Origin: Pithys albifrons albifrons | Lineage: Eukaryota > Chordata > Aves > Passeriformes > Thamnophilidae | Reading direction: 5' to 3' | Assembly: GCF_047495875.1 (NCBI RefSeq) | Contig: NC_092497.1 | Coordinates: 80,671,749 to 80,735,748 of the forward strand | DNA length: 64,000 bases | Shown: positions 46,696 to 59,050 of the stretch, piece by piece | Layout of the letters: each line of letters begins with the position of its first letter | Numbering within the stretch: position 1 is the stretch's first letter | Translations under genes and position numbers: made by a program | Notes under the pieces: model-generated | Seen by the model: the letters and a program-made list of their open reading frames with translations, nothing else | Databases searched by the model: none | What the model was told of the DNA's origin: nothing

Positions 46696-48490
46696 TTAAG
46701 AAAAGAAAGAAAACATCAGCAGAACTTAGGATTGTCTTCTTATTGAGACAGAGTTCCAGATTACTTTCAAGTAATATCTTTCATTAACCTGTGAAAAACC
46801 TCTAGGTTCTTTAAAATGTCTTTTTGGGAGTAACTAAAAAATTATTCTTTTAAGCTGGTTTCTTGTGAGTGTGATATTCAGACAATCAGATCCTTTGGGT
46901 GAATCTGCATAAATACACATAAGAAAATAGATGAATGAGCAAGGGAGGTAGACTTTATTAGTGACCTGAAGTGAAGAGCCTTTCAGACTGCTTGTTGGAA
47001 GCTCACCTTCAGAGCACAAAGTCAAAAGAAAGCCTGCTGTGGTAATTATTTTCTTTTTCCACTAAAATCAACACCACAACAAAGGGGTAATTTTATTTAG
47101 ATTAAGCTGCATGATGCAACCAAAAGCAATCAACGACTAAATATATCCTTCATTTTGACAGGGTTATCTTCTAACTTTTATTTCTATTATGTGGTACACC
47201 AGAAAAAATCAATATCCGAATCCCCTCCTTAGGGTCCTACTTGTCATCTCCCATACTCCAGCTGTGTCAGTTGAAATGTATAGGTGGGATAACCATAAAA
47301 GATGCTTCTACAGAGTCTGCTATATGGGATAATAGTATGTTCATGGTCTAAATCTGAATTCTTTGTCATCTCTACCCTTAACAGAATTTATTTGTTCCTG
47401 GTTGATACAAGATAATGTAAAGTACTTTGAAAACTCCAGCAGCAAACACACCAATTCCTAGACCACTTCTTCTCTCAAAAAACTGTAAAAATTTTGCAAC
47501 AACAAGATCATGGGATCGAGATAGAAAAGCAATATACAGATGTGAGAAACCGAAGATGATAAGGCAAAGTTTAGGAGATCTGACAGTGCTCATCACTTTC
47601 ACAGTAGGTACAAAGACTATAAGATCTGGCTTTCTGTCCCACAAGATTGCCAAAGGGAAAAGACTTCTTTGGTATGCCCCATAATTTTTCAAGGTGGTAT
47701 TGCCCCAAAATCCTTTGCAGAAAGGTCTGCAAGTCATGGAATCACTTGCAGTGAATAAAAATGTGTAAGAAGCAAATGTTCTCCGACACAAACATTCACA
47801 CTTCTCCTTAGCAATAATTGCATCATTAGAGATAATTAAAGATTGATGAAGCATTACTTGATTGGCAGAGAAAGAATCTCTAATAAGATATCAGTATTGT
47901 CTGGTATCATTCAAAGAACCATTTTATCAAATGTTTCTACATTTACCTTGCTCTGAAACTTCGTGCTGTGTATGTAGGACCACTTGTAGAAATTCTCTAA
48001 TTTATATTCAAACTAACAAGAAAATTCTGTAATTAGTTGATGGATGAAAGATGCACCTTTAGATACTGATTAGACAGTTGGATTTTTAAGACTTTAACTA
48101 AGAGGAATAAGTTTCACGGTTTCTTATCTGAAGTTTAGAAGGTATTTTTTGTGTACCCATTATTACATCAAGAATTGAGCAAGATAATAAAAGCATAACA
48201 GAGTTATTGATTTTACTTTGTTTTGTTTTGGCAAGGTAGAGCCATGGTGTTTTTTCTTTCCTACTGTGTCTTCTTTACTCCCCACCACATCACCCTGATA
48301 CCGTCTTTTCCTTTTCTTGTTCCTCCTTATGTTCTTCTCATGTTCTTTTCTTCATCAATATCCTTTTCTATTTCTTTTCTTTTGGTGGAAAAAAATCTGA
48401 TTCTCTTCCATAATGCACTTCTAGCCTTTCTTTCTTGGTTTATTTGTTTTGTTATCTGCCAATATTTACCAGCTTGTCATTTGTAAAAGA
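46696..48490. other. Non-coding stretch with an unexplained open frame
   Basis: No recognised gene. A 158-codon open frame on the minus strand (47,378-47,854) has a hydrophobic C-terminal third (about residues 100-150) but resembles no protein I know. At this length it is within chance expectation for 64 kb. Confidence 0.5.
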
Positions 48491-48788
48491 GTACTCTTAA
48501 CAGTACCCTTAGGCCTCTCCTTCACAGTGTTACAGGCTACAGAATATTATGAAGCCCCCTTCTCAATCGCCAAAGGAATATACGGCTCAGCTTTCTTCAT
48601 TGCCACCAGATTTCATGGACTTCATGTAATCATTGGATCCTCCTTTCTCCTAATCTACCTCCTCTGACTAATCAAATTCCACTTGACACCAAACCACCAC
48701 TTCGGCTTTGAAGTAGCAGCCTGAAACTGATGCTTTGTTGATGTCATCTAAATTTTTCTCTACATGACAATCTCCTGATGAGGATCCT
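48491..48788 (+). pseudogene. cox3 fragment (mitochondrial origin), C-terminal part
   Basis: It encodes roughly the last hundred residues of cytochrome c oxidase subunit [39 protein letters not shown], then, reading TGA as Trp, KFHLTPNHHFGFEVAAW. A conserved Trp TGA has become TAA at 48,749-48,751, a stop even in mitochondrial code, and conserved aromatic/His positions near 48,725-48,735 are altered (WNWC). The 3' end is an incomplete T stop abutting the tRNA, as in bird mitochondria. Confidence 0.92.
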
Positions 48789-48857
48789 GCTTTTCTAATA
48801 TATCTATTACAATTGACTTCCAATCTCTAGAATCTGGCTAAATCACAGAGACGAGCA
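48789..48857 (+). pseudogene. tRNA-Gly(UCC) (mitochondrial origin)
   Basis: A 69-base copy lying exactly between cox3 and nd3. The anticodon-loop segment ACTTCCAATC is kept, with anticodon TCC. The acceptor stem GCTTTTC / GACGAGC has mismatches relative to a perfect stem, as expected of an unconstrained nuclear copy. Confidence 0.85.
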
Positions 48858-49162
48858 ATCAGCACAATCTTATCCATACTCACGGTATTTTCATCACTAA
48901 GTGCCATCTTGATCCTACTAAACTTCTGATTAGCCCCAACAAACCTAGAAAACTATCACCATAAGAGTGCAGCTTTGACCCCCTAGGCTCCGTCCAACTC
49001 CCATTCTCCATCTGTTTCTTCCTAGTCACTATCTTATTCCTCCACTCTGACCTAGAAATTTCCCTCCTTCACTGAGCCACCCAACTCCAATCCCCTCTCA
49101 CTACCCTAACATGATCATCTACTATTGTTATTCTTCTTGCACTATGACTAGTATATGAATAG
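48858..49162 (+). pseudogene. nd3 (mitochondrial origin), near complete
   Basis: It follows the tRNA directly and starts ATC instead of ATG/ATA. Recognisable parts are the region around LLNFW (with TGA as Trp), GFDPLGS-like GACCCCCTAGGCTCCGTCC and the hydrophobic PFSI.FFLV.ILFL segment followed by LEISLLHWATQLQSPLTTLTW. Around 48,945-48,967 the frame is broken by an indel and a TAA where Tyr is expected. Similarity stops near 49,162, a few codons short of the normal nd3 end. NADH dehydrogenase subunit 3 function is lost. Confidence 0.88.
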
Positions 49163-50454
49163 GTAGGCAGATGAGTATGTCTTTGGCTTCTATCTCTTTC
49201 TCCTAGGCATAAGAGGAGAGCTGGTGTGGAGAAAAGCTGGAGTGGATGAGATAGAGGGTCATGACATATGAATGGTCTGCCTTCCTTTGCCATCTTGCCA
49301 AATGAATGCCAAATACAGAAGGACCTCAAACATATAGGTCTCATTCTGCCATTGTGATCTTTGGAAAAGAGTCCTTCATTGACAGAGTTTCTGGGGAAAT
49401 CACTCAGGCATGACTCCTACCTTTGGTTGGCTGTTTGCCCTGTTACATTTTGTGAAGCTCATGGCAAGACCTATGACACCAACACTAGAAATGCCAGCTC
49501 ATCTCACCACTTTTCTCCTTAGGCCTTTCTGTGCTTTTGCCAGAACCTGACTCATTAATGATCCATTTGATAGGCAACTCTAAAGACAGAATTCTGTGGA
49601 ACTGCCAGATATCTGATTGGCTGTCTTACTCGCTTTTATAAGGAGATCTTTAATAGTAACTCTTTCCATTCCAAGGTAGTCACTGCTTACCCTTAAAAAT
49701 GTGACCATACAAGCCAGATATGGATCACCATATTTTACCAAATAAATGGAATAAAATTAATGGAGCTACTGGTCTGCTGAAGACTTCTTGATGAGAATGA
49801 GAATTGCACTTCTTTCAGTCTAACTTCCTATAGAGGTGCTTCTTATGGCAATGTACTCACTGCCACCTATTCCACTCCTCCATTTCAGACAGTGGTGAAT
49901 TGCTCAAGAAAGTAAGGATGGGGCAAGTACCTGCAGTTCAAGGGTGTTGCAGTTTAGTTCTGAATATGGTGTTTGTGCTTAAACAAAGAAGTAAAATTAG
50001 GACCCAGTGAGGACAACCTACTCTGTACTTACCATGTGTCAATTTATATTGCTGTGCCTGATGGCAGTGTCCTTGTACTGCCACAGAATGGAGATGCTTC
50101 CCTGGAACTTCAGCTGCAAAAGGTAAGATTATTCTGTGCAACTACCACATCAGGTTATCCATGTTGCCTCTGGGGAGACAAAAACCCACAGTGAAAACAG
50201 AACAAGTGACTGCATTTGAGTTCTAATTTAGATGTTGACAGTGTAATTGTTCTTGGAAGTTTGAAAGTATATCTTTAAGTGTAACAATGCCAAACAAAGC
50301 ACAAGTCCTTTGATGCTTAGTGAAAACACAGGGCCAAAGAGACTTTTCAGCCAGATTTTTTCAAATTTAGTCTCCTCAGTAAGCCTGCACAAATATGACT
50401 GAAAACTGTCTCCTGAATGCTGGTCTATAATAAATCTCTAGCTAATATGCACCT
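49163..50454. other. Non-coding stretch between NUMT and SINE copy 3
   Basis: Ordinary unique sequence. No gene or repeat is recognised. Confidence 0.6.
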
Positions 50455-50465
50455 ATGTTGAAAAT
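50455..50465. repeat. Target-site duplication, left copy of SINE copy 3
   Basis: ATGTTGAAAAT precedes the SINE leader TTAGGCAG and recurs perfectly at 50,775-50,785. Confidence 0.85.
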
Positions 50466-50774
50466 TTAGGCAGTTAAATGCCACCCTGATGTCCAATCCC
50501 ATCAGATTGTGGAAGCTAAGCAGGGTCAGCCCTGGTTAGTACTTGGATGGGAGACCTCCTGGGAATATTAGGGGCTGTAGGTTCTAGCACTGAGGACTTC
50601 ACTGTCAAAGCTTGCTCAGCCATGGCAGATGAACCTGAGGAGTTCAAGGTGGGGGGGGGCAGTTCTGCAGACACTGTGCCTCACCTAAAAAATCCACTGT
50701 GTAGGTTCCAAGGATACACTCATATGGGTAGAGCCCTTCCCAAGTCTTCATTCATGAAGCCTAACCATACCTAC
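50466..50774 (+). mobile_element. 5S rRNA-headed SINE, copy 3 (complete, perfect TSD)
   Basis: A 309-bp element with an 11-bp perfect target-site duplication that fixes both ends. The leader TTAGGCAGTTAAATGCC is identical to copy 2. The 5S head (about 50,479-50,585) keeps GGAAGCTAAGCAGGGTCAG, exactly the 5S box A region, and TTGGATGGGAGACCTCCTGG, i.e. box C, making it the best preserved promoter of the three. The body has a G9 run at about 50,652. The tail, ATGGGTAGAGCCCTTCCCAA followed by GTCTTCATTCATGAAGCC, is the closest of the three to the LINE 3' end and extends to the AACCAT just before the LINE's ATG repeat. There is no internal TTTT terminator. Confidence 0.92.
50490..50568 (+). promoter_or_regulatory. 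5S-type internal pol III promoter (SINE copy 3)
   Basis: The box A region AAGCTAAGCAGGGTC and box C region TGGATGGGAGACC...TGGGAATA are intact with 5S spacing. Confidence 0.7.
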
Positions 50775-50785
50775 ATGTTGAAAAT
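50775..50785. repeat. Target-site duplication, right copy of SINE copy 3
   Basis: ATGTTGAAAAT, identical to 50,455-50,465. Confidence 0.85.
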
Positions 50786-52354
50786 GCATATCCTGGTTGA
50801 TTCTTTTCTCCAGCATATCTGGTTTATCTGGTTGTAGAAATATTTTACCTGTTGATTCTTTTACAGGTCAAGCACCCATGTGATTCTTTTTGAAAGCCCT
50901 GGGTAGAACTGGCAAACCAAAAGTTCAAAATGAATATTTACAGGAAAATATCAACATTAGTATCCTTCATCTTTTTCTCAAAAATTGTGTTAACATCAGT
51001 ACTATCTCCATCTACAGAATGATTCAAGATGATGGATCAAGGAATAAGCCAGATGATGACAGATAATAAAAAGTTGGAAGGAACACACTGCAGCTTATTT
51101 TTTTCCTGCCTGATCTCTGCAATTCTTTGGAGCATATCTGAAATTATTAGGACGGATAGTGCACATCTTGTTTCCTAAAAAGATTTTAACATTTGTTGGG
51201 ATTCTTATTTCATGTTGAGAGACTACCTGTGTCACAGGTCTGATGGAGTCCTGTCAGTTACTTACACAGGCTGAATCAGTATTTCTGTTGGTGGTAGTCA
51301 TCTGCTTCACTGATTTTTCCACAACTAAACTTGCTTAAAAACACAATAGAGTGAATGAACTTCTGGTAGTTCATCTAGTGGTGTTTCATTTTGTACACTG
51401 TGACAAAATGCTGCATACATTCAGGCAATGAATAAATGAGCCAATTAACTAGTTGTGCCTGGGGTAACTTCTCTAGAAGGTTTAGTTGCCAAGGTTTATA
51501 GCAATCACAGAATGGAGGGAATAAAACCAAGCCAAATGATCACATTTTAACTCACAGAAAGCACAGAGCTTAGCTGTCAAATATGTATTTACAAATGCAT
51601 GTGGAGCTCTTTTCCACTTTGAAACATGTTTGTAAAACAAAATAAACATTTTGAACAATGTCAATACTCATTTCTCATCAAATTTTGGTTTTGACATTGA
51701 GGCTTTCTGGGCTGCTACCAGCCAGTATGAGCAGTCAGTAATACTGAGTTCTCTTATCCTGAATTGCAACAGGACTGGATAGTTGCTGTGGATTTTCTGC
51801 AGTGGGAATGTCTCTGTGCCATTAGCTGAGGTACTTGCCTCTAGCTGTGATGTATACAGAATATTGAGGCACATATAGACGTCCTTAGAGAGCTGTTATC
51901 ATTTCAGTACATCCTAACAACATCAAGGACAGCGAGAGAGGATGCTGCTTGGCTGGTTTTGCCCTCACTCTGTCTTACATCCAAAGCAAAACTGAGGAGC
52001 ACCACTGTTTCAGTCCCAAACAGAAATGTACATTGAAAATTTGTATTGAAAAGCATATTGAAACATCCATGACAGAATCACAAAGAAACAAGAAACTTCT
52101 TACACTAATTCACCGTAATAAAGTGTCTTAACCATGAAGTGTGATATGTGTCTCATGATAATCTCTGACAAATGCTGCATCCAGAGTTGTTTGTGCCTTC
52201 AAGGAAAGAAGTTAAGAGATTTTCATCTTTATTCATAGTTTTCCTCATCTAGTCACAATGCCTCCTCATAACTATACCTAAGAAAGAAGACAATGGAATT
52301 TTCTCAATGCCTTGAACTGATACCTGTAGGTCAAAGCCAAAAGGATCAAATATA
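50786..52354. other. Non-coding stretch
   Basis: No recognised gene or repeat. Confidence 0.6.
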
Positions 52355-52415
52355 GGTTAGCCTAGTCTGACCTCCTATGAAACAGTAGTCAGAGAAAGGC
52401 ACCCAGGACTTACAG
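52355..52415 (-). mobile_element. Short ancient CR1-type relic
   Basis: GGTTAGCCTAGTCTGACCTC, CTATGAAACAG and then CACCCAG follow the reverse complement of the 3' end of old amniote CR1 elements ('...tctagtctgacctcctgtataacacagg...'). The fragment is only about 60 bp, so the identification is tentative. Confidence 0.5.
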
Positions 52416-55400
52416 GCTACAGGTTCCTTCCCTTCCTCTCAGGACTGCCAGCAAAGTGACTACAGTGCTGCAAGTGCATCACTGTAAAAGTGATGCGGAA
52501 GAACACTTACAACTCAAATTCTACTAAAAATCAAAAATATATATGTATATTTTTTAAAATAAGGTAAGGATCCCCTCCCACCTTAGAAGGGAATGGGAAT
52601 ACAGTTATTGCCCTGTTGACATTGAGGTTAATAAAAACCATCTTGTTGCATAGCTGATTAAATCCTAGTGACATTGTCAAAGAAGGAGCTCTGCCTTCCA
52701 GAGATTTGGCATCTCTGTACTTTAGGGGTTAAAGTACAGAGGTGCCACGTCAGTTTCTGATTCCCCAGACTGACAAGACTAAAATCAGACCAGTACATTC
52801 AGTCAAAACCTCATGGAAGAAAGCAGGACTTAACAAACATTTAGTGGCTGAAGATTGTGACTTTGCAACAATGATTTATGCCAATTCAGTGATCAATTAA
52901 TCAATGTTTCTACAGCTCAGTTTCTCTCACAAATTACAAATCTCCCACATTTATTCCTCATTTGCTTAACTTTGGCCATTGCTGGCTACAGTTGTATGTT
53001 CCTGGTTTTCCTTCATGGTTTGTTTCCAAGCTAGCCAAAAAGCCTCATTTGTCATTTTTGACCATGACTGTTGCTACTTGAGCTGCTGCTGCTCCAAATG
53101 TTTCTGCTCTTCCTAACTGCAACTTTGATGTAGCAGTAGTGATAAGCCACAGGCTTTATGCTTTGATAGATCTCATACTGGTTAGGTTGTAATATTTAGG
53201 ATTTGGGTAAGTCTTCAGCCAGTCCCTCAGATTGCAATTAATTAGAGTGCTCAGAAGGATTGTGAAGAGTTTTGTGGCTGTTTCAGACCCAGGAGACTCT
53301 GTAGCAAGAAGCACCTTGGGGATTTATCAATGAATCTAGAGTAGTGCAGAGTTCCTTGGTTAATAAAATCTAAACCAAAATATTGGTTATCATCATTATA
53401 TAGTTACAGAAGTTAATTCAATCTGATTAGAAACAGCCCTGTGAAGAAACCACATGTTTTACCTCCTTTTAAATGGTTACAGTGCAACAATGTCTCACAG
53501 CTCCTATCTGGGGAGGAGGGAAAAAAATAGCTAAAACCAAAGAGAAACACTGATTCAGACCAGCTTTCTCCCCTGTGGGATGTGGGGAAGCAGTGAAGAG
53601 AGAGAAAAGGGTCTTGCTTCTCCCCTTTTCCTCATTTATTAGACTTTAATATTTCTAACTAAAAGGAGGACAAAATAAAAACCAGGCACATATTATCTGT
53701 GGGTTTTAACATTAGGTCAGCTGAAAACTGTCCTCCTTTACTAGGAAGTGCCTGTATTTGCCAGCAATTCTTTGTGTCTGACTCATTTCCTTATTATTTC
53801 TCTCCCCTCTCTGCTTTCCCTTAAGGGATTGACTTCCCCCCACCTCAAACAAAAATAATTTCTTTGGCATATGAAGGTCAAGGACAGATTTTCTAATGTC
53901 TGCCTACTTGCCCGCCTATCCCTCTCTCCCTCTCTCCCTTTCTATCTGTCTGGTTCTCTAAGGCCTCTACTCTTGTAGGCTCCTGGACCACATAAAACAG
54001 GCATTCTTCCATATTAATGCACCTTTTTTTTTTTTTTACTAGAAGATGAACCCAGATGTGCCACTGAGGATTTCCATATTTAGGGATGTGACCAAGAAGT
54101 CTACCTGTGGTCTCAAACCTGACTCAGTAGTCATACAGTAACGTAAAGCAATGCATCTAACAGCAGGAAGGATTTATTTTAAGACCTTTCTCAGCTCCAA
54201 GTTGAGTAGCAAAGCAAAGCAAGAGTGGCTTCAATGGGCTGGTCTCTCAGCTCCAAAAATACATCATGACCAAGAGAAAGGCAGCTTGTCCATTGCTCTT
54301 TATTTTGATGATGCCTAAATCTTGGAGGATGCTCTTTGTTCTTTAAGTGAGTACTGAAAGGATTAAACACTGCCTTTTTACTGCTTTTCTATTTTTACAC
54401 AGGAGGCAATTATATAGCATATGATATGCAGAAGGTAAAACACAGAAGAAAATCAGCTGCAACATACACAGGGAAGGCAAGTATGCTTTCAGCCTTCCGT
54501 TTCTATGATTTAGCCAGCAAAGGAGCAAAGGGTGCAACACAAAAATGGCAACCTTACTGCTAGCCAAAGAAATGGATGCCAAGGCAATTAGTCAATCCAG
54601 AACAAGGAAAAGTCAAGAGCAGTGCTTTTTAAGCGAGTAAGAAACCTTGAACAACTTCAAACCCTATTACTCAGTAGTGGCTTTTTATTTCCACTCTGAG
54701 AGGACATTCTCCCTCTCCATTTATGTTTTCATCTTCTAAATAATCTACCGCTGAATTGCTAAATAATCTGAAATTTTCAGACTGGTTTTTTCTGGCAATG
54801 TGTGTTGTCTCAGAGATAAGTATTGTCGATAAATCGGTTGATCAAACTAGGTTGAGAGCAACACGGTTGTAGAACAAAAGAGTGGTCAGAGAAGATCTAT
54901 GGAATTGCTATATCCCCATAGACCACTGGACTAAGAGCACATTTTATCTTTTACAACCACAGCACAAACAGAAGACAAAGTTCAAACGTGAGTAGTGATT
55001 TAGGATATTCATCCTTATATATAGTAACAGAGCCTGTCCTTCAGGGAACACTGGACCTTCTGCCTGAAGGTCAGACGGCCTTTCAGCATCTCTTACAGAG
55101 AATAAAAAATGGAAACATTAACCATCTTTAATTGCTTTTCTGAATTGAACTGCTGGTGTGCAGGGTGGCAGCCTTAAGAGGAGGCATCTTTTTCTAAACT
55201 CTGGCCTTGCAAATGCTACTGTGCAGGACAGTGAGGGAACCAATTAAAATGCTCTGTAAACTTTACAGTATTTGTAGAAAGAGACACCAAAATTATAGAC
55301 TGTAATTCTTCTCACAGCAATGTTGAATCTAAGAGTAATGCTTATTCAGTTGGGAACGACAGACATGACTACTATCAAAACATACCTCCCGCCAGTACTA

Positions 55401-58400
55401 AACCATGCAGGGTTTTATTTATTACTCCTAGAGGGTTATTCACACCATCAAATTTGGACATCTCACTTAGGTATGATTCAGAGGATCAACACTCCATTCC
55501 TTAAAGAGTCAACAGAGAGAGATGTAGGCACTTCCTGGGCACATGATAATTCTGTGTAATTATGTCAGATGCCTAATGCTATATAAAGTATAAGTTTGCA
55601 TGTTTTCTGCAAGGGTCTTGCTGGTCTTACTAATTCTATGATAGCTTCCTTGGATGGGATTTCCTTGGGGTGACAAATATTTCTATTTCTGCTTTCCCTG
55701 CCACCACAGTCTCCGCCCATCAAAACCCATCCTTTCATTTTTGCTTCTTACTGCTGTGACCATTCTGTACTTTGCTTGCTTCCTTCCCAGGAAAATCATG
55801 AACTTCTGTATGAGAATGGGGGTTGTGGGAAGGGTGGCAGTGGTGAGGATGGCACAGTTAGGGACAGGCACAAGCATTAAGCATGCAGACAACCATGCAG
55901 AGGTGTGATGAATGTTGTGAATGCAAACTGCAGCTGCTCAGGATACATCCTTTAGTAGCCCTGATCAGCAGCCTTGGCTTTCCCTGTTCCCCATTATGCT
56001 GTATTTGTCAGCTCCTGAGATGCTTTTTAAGTGTTGATAAACTGCAAGAAAATGTAGAGGAAGAATATGTATAGTTATAGCCTACTGTGTTCAATATACG
56101 AGCTGAATCAAATGTCTCTGTGTGGCACAAAAGCACCCTGTAGGCACAACCCTTATGTGCATTTCAAGCATTTTGATAACTGGTAGCACAAACTAGTCAG
56201 GAAACATTAGCTTCTCCACAGAAAGTTTAGCTAAAAGCAGCAAACAGGAATTTCAATGTTGAAAAAAAGTCAACAACTCCACAACAAACTGTGAAAGTTA
56301 TTCTTTATACAGACTGAATAAATAAGGTGAAGAAGCAGACCATGAAATACTATAACTAGAATTACAGATGTTTGGCTAGCCCAGAATGCTACAGGTCTGA
56401 TGCTCATGGCTGAAGCTGAGAGTACCTGAAAGTGCACAGATGCTCAGCTGTAAAAGCAGTAATTACTAAAGCATAAGCTGTTTGGCTGTAGGAGGAACTC
56501 CAGTTCTAAGAGCACTGGGGAAATTAACCCTATATTTTGTAGACTGCTATACCCTTAAAATTGTTAATATAAGTTCAGCAAAATATATTGCCCCAGATAT
56601 GATCAATTTAAAATGCTATACTTGCATTCACTATGTTTTAAAATAGCTGTCTGGGTAAGTTAGTCCCATTTGGATAACATATGCTCTTTCTCAGATCTCT
56701 GGACTTGTTGTATCAGAAATAAATGTGAATGGAAGATTTGAAGTAGCCTTGGTCTCCAGAAAAGTCATTTTACCCCAGTTTAAATAAGATACATGATAAG
56801 AATGCTTTGCAAGTGTAATTTTAGATTGTAAAGGTTTAAAGAGCTTTTTCGTCTGCTATTATTACACCATGTGGTCCAGATATAAAGCTGATTTTAGTTA
56901 CCAATAGTGTTAAATGGGAAAACAAAATTCCACATGACTCAACGATGCTTGAAAATGGTTTAATCACACTCTACAATAAAGTTTTACAATTCAATTTAGT
57001 ATATTTTCCTAAGTTGATATCACTTTCATTAGAACAGTGGTAAAGAAGAAGCACTGGAAGGAGTTTATGAGCACAGTGGGTCAAATGGCCCCACTCAGGG
57101 CAGGGCAGAGGTTGCCATGAGGGGCAGCACTGCCCTAGGAGTGCTGGGAGGTGATGGGGTCCCACAGCTCTCTAGTACTGACACACTCCTAAGTACATCA
57201 CACTGGGGCAACTGGAGTGCAGTGGTGGTGGTGGGAACTGCATGATCCTGGAAAGACAAAGCAGTTGCAGGGAAATAGTTTGCAGAGGCCCCAGGAGGCA
57301 GGTGAAGTGCCTGCTCCTGTCAAGTAGTTGTCTCACCATCCATTTCTTGGTGTTTAAATATGATTAAACATCTCCATGCCTGCACAACTTAGTTTTACTG
57401 CTGGATAATCACAGTTTGGCTTTTCTTCTGGAAACCCATATTGTAGAAAGGGTTGGGTGCAGTAGACAAAGCCCTGGTGACTCATGCTATAAATATCTGT
57501 TATGATATGAATATATGTTATGAATATGAAGAAATAGATGCATGAGTTCCTTTCTTCTTGGCTTTCTCCTTCATGACTCAGCAAATACAGCACCAAGTAT
57601 GGCAATTGTGGTAACATCCCTGGGTCCTGTCTTCTACTCTTGAAATGAAAACTCAGTGCAAGTTCGGATAAGCACAGACCAGATGCCATGATCTGAATGC
57701 TATGAAATCCTTCAACCTCATCTAGAACAAAGGCTTCAGAGTAAATGAAATATAAGAACAAAGGAACTCTCCTCATCTTCAAGATCAGTCTTGAAGTCTT
57801 TTGCACTCTTTCACTGTGCACAGCTGCTTGTAGTAGCATTATCTCGGCAAAAGTTAAATGTGAAATCAGGACATTTAGAGCAGAAGATAGTTGTGCTTTT
57901 ACATCAACAGACACAGAGTTCATTCTTTCAGAGGACTTGGACACACACTGCATTGTCCACAGAACAGAGTGTCAGAGTGGCAGAAAAGGAAACAAAAATC
58001 ACCAAGTGCTGGGAAAGTACTTTTGGTCATAGAGCTGATAATTCTAGATGATAGTCATTTTGGCTCTCCCTTCAAAGTCTCCAGCAACAGAAAACTGAAC
58101 TCAAAACAGGAAAGACAAAGGAAGATGAAAGAAAGAAGTATTAATGATAGATTGAAAAATGATACACAGGAAGCAATTTAATTCATGACTGAAGACAAAA
58201 TTATTGCCAAGTAATATTTTAGTCAATCATTATGTCTCCCTGCCTTTTACATTTACACAAATGCCAGTGATTAAAGTAACTCAGTCCTGCTTAGATGCAG
58301 TATGTTTTCCTATATACTTCAGAGAAGAAAATGACAGTTAATAACTCCAAGACATCTATTTCCCGAAGATTCAAATGCTTTGCATGAATCTTAATTCCCA

Positions 58401-58613
58401 CTAAGAAAACAAAGACATAAAAAAGAATCTGAACATTTTTAAAAGAGGAAAACTTTGAATCATGTGCATGAAAGTTTCAAAGCCAATATCTATATCGGGA
58501 CCTTTTAGAAATGAAATCAGACTTGCTAGCTGTAGAAAACTGACAGTACTCAAAAGAGCAAACTGACAAACAACTGTAGGGAGGGAACAGAGGGCAAAAA
58601 CCAAGTGTGCATT
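52416..58613. other. Non-coding stretch
   Basis: About 6 kb without a recognised gene. It holds a CCCTCTCT-type pyrimidine tract at about 53,911-53,952 and a T14 run at about 54,025-54,038. A 199-codon open frame on the minus strand (57,354-57,953) is the longest non-transposon frame in the window. It has no motif or homology I recognise and low-complexity hydrophobic patches. Confidence 0.6.
53911..53952. repeat. Pyrimidine-rich (CCCTCTCT)n tract
   Basis: Tandem CCCTCTCT-like units followed by TATCTGTC. It is a simple repeat with strong strand asymmetry. Confidence 0.75.
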
Positions 58614-59050
58614 AGAATCATAGAATCATAGGATGATTTGAGTTGGAAGGGGCCTTAGAGATCTTCTAAGTCCAACCACCCTGCCATGGACAGGGATGCC
58701 ACTCACTAGATCAGGTTGCTCATGGCCTCATCCATCCTGGCCTTGAACACTTCCAGAGATGGGGCATCCACAGTTTCTCTGTGTTTCACTAGTCTTTGAG
58801 CAAAGAATTTCTTCCTAATATCTAACCTAAACCCGCCCTCTTTCTGTTTAAACCATTTCCCCTTGTTCTGTCACTCTGTGCTCATATAAAAAGTCCCTCT
58901 CCCTCCTTTATATAATCCCCCTTAAGGTACTGGAAAGCTGCTAAAAGGCCTCTCCAGAGCTTTCTCTTCTCCAGGCTGAATAAGCTCTCTCAGACTGCCT
59001 TCTGAGATAGGAGCTTCTTCTTTTCATCCTGTAATCCTTCATCATGGTCC
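58614..59050 (-). mobile_element. CR1 LINE 3'-end copy, minus strand
   Basis: About 435 bp. Read on the plus strand it starts AGAATCATAGAATCATAGG (the terminal octamer repeats), then TTGGAAGGGGCCTTAGAGAT, TCCAACCACCCTGCCATGG, ACAGGGATGCCACTCACTAG, GGCCTTGAACACTTCCAGAG, TTTCTTCCTAATATCTAACC and CTCTTCTCCAGGCTGAATAA. This covers the CR1 3' UTR and the end of ORF2. It looks less diverged than the other CR1 pieces here, so it probably belongs to a later-active avian subfamily. It is 5'-truncated at about 59,050. Confidence 0.93.

Larger units (their letters stand above)
48491..49162 (+). other. NUMT: nuclear copy of mitochondrial cox3 - tRNA-Gly - nd3
   Basis: About 670 bp of mitochondrial DNA embedded in nuclear sequence. 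Gene order and orientation match the vertebrate mitochondrial genome: the 3' part of cox3, a complete tRNA-Gly and most of nd3, with no spacers. Base composition switches to the C-rich, G-poor style of the mitochondrial light-strand-like sense strand, and TGA stands where tryptophan is expected, as in mitochondrial code. Stops and frameshifts under the mitochondrial code show it is not functional. The boundaries are abrupt, and there are no retrotransposon ends or A-tail, consistent with direct DNA insertion at a double-strand break. Confidence 0.93.

Noticed and set aside
47378..47854. 158-codon minus-strand frame as a membrane protein or retrocopy
   Set aside because: No family resemblance, no A-tail or duplication, and length within chance expectation.
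12660..50585. 5S-like sequences as genuine 5S rRNA genes or simple 5S pseudogenes
   Set aside because: All three lack the 5S 5' end, carry substitutions in conserved positions, lack a T-run terminator after the 5S part, and continue into the same non-5S body and LINE-like tail. The shared structure and target-site duplications make them SINEs.
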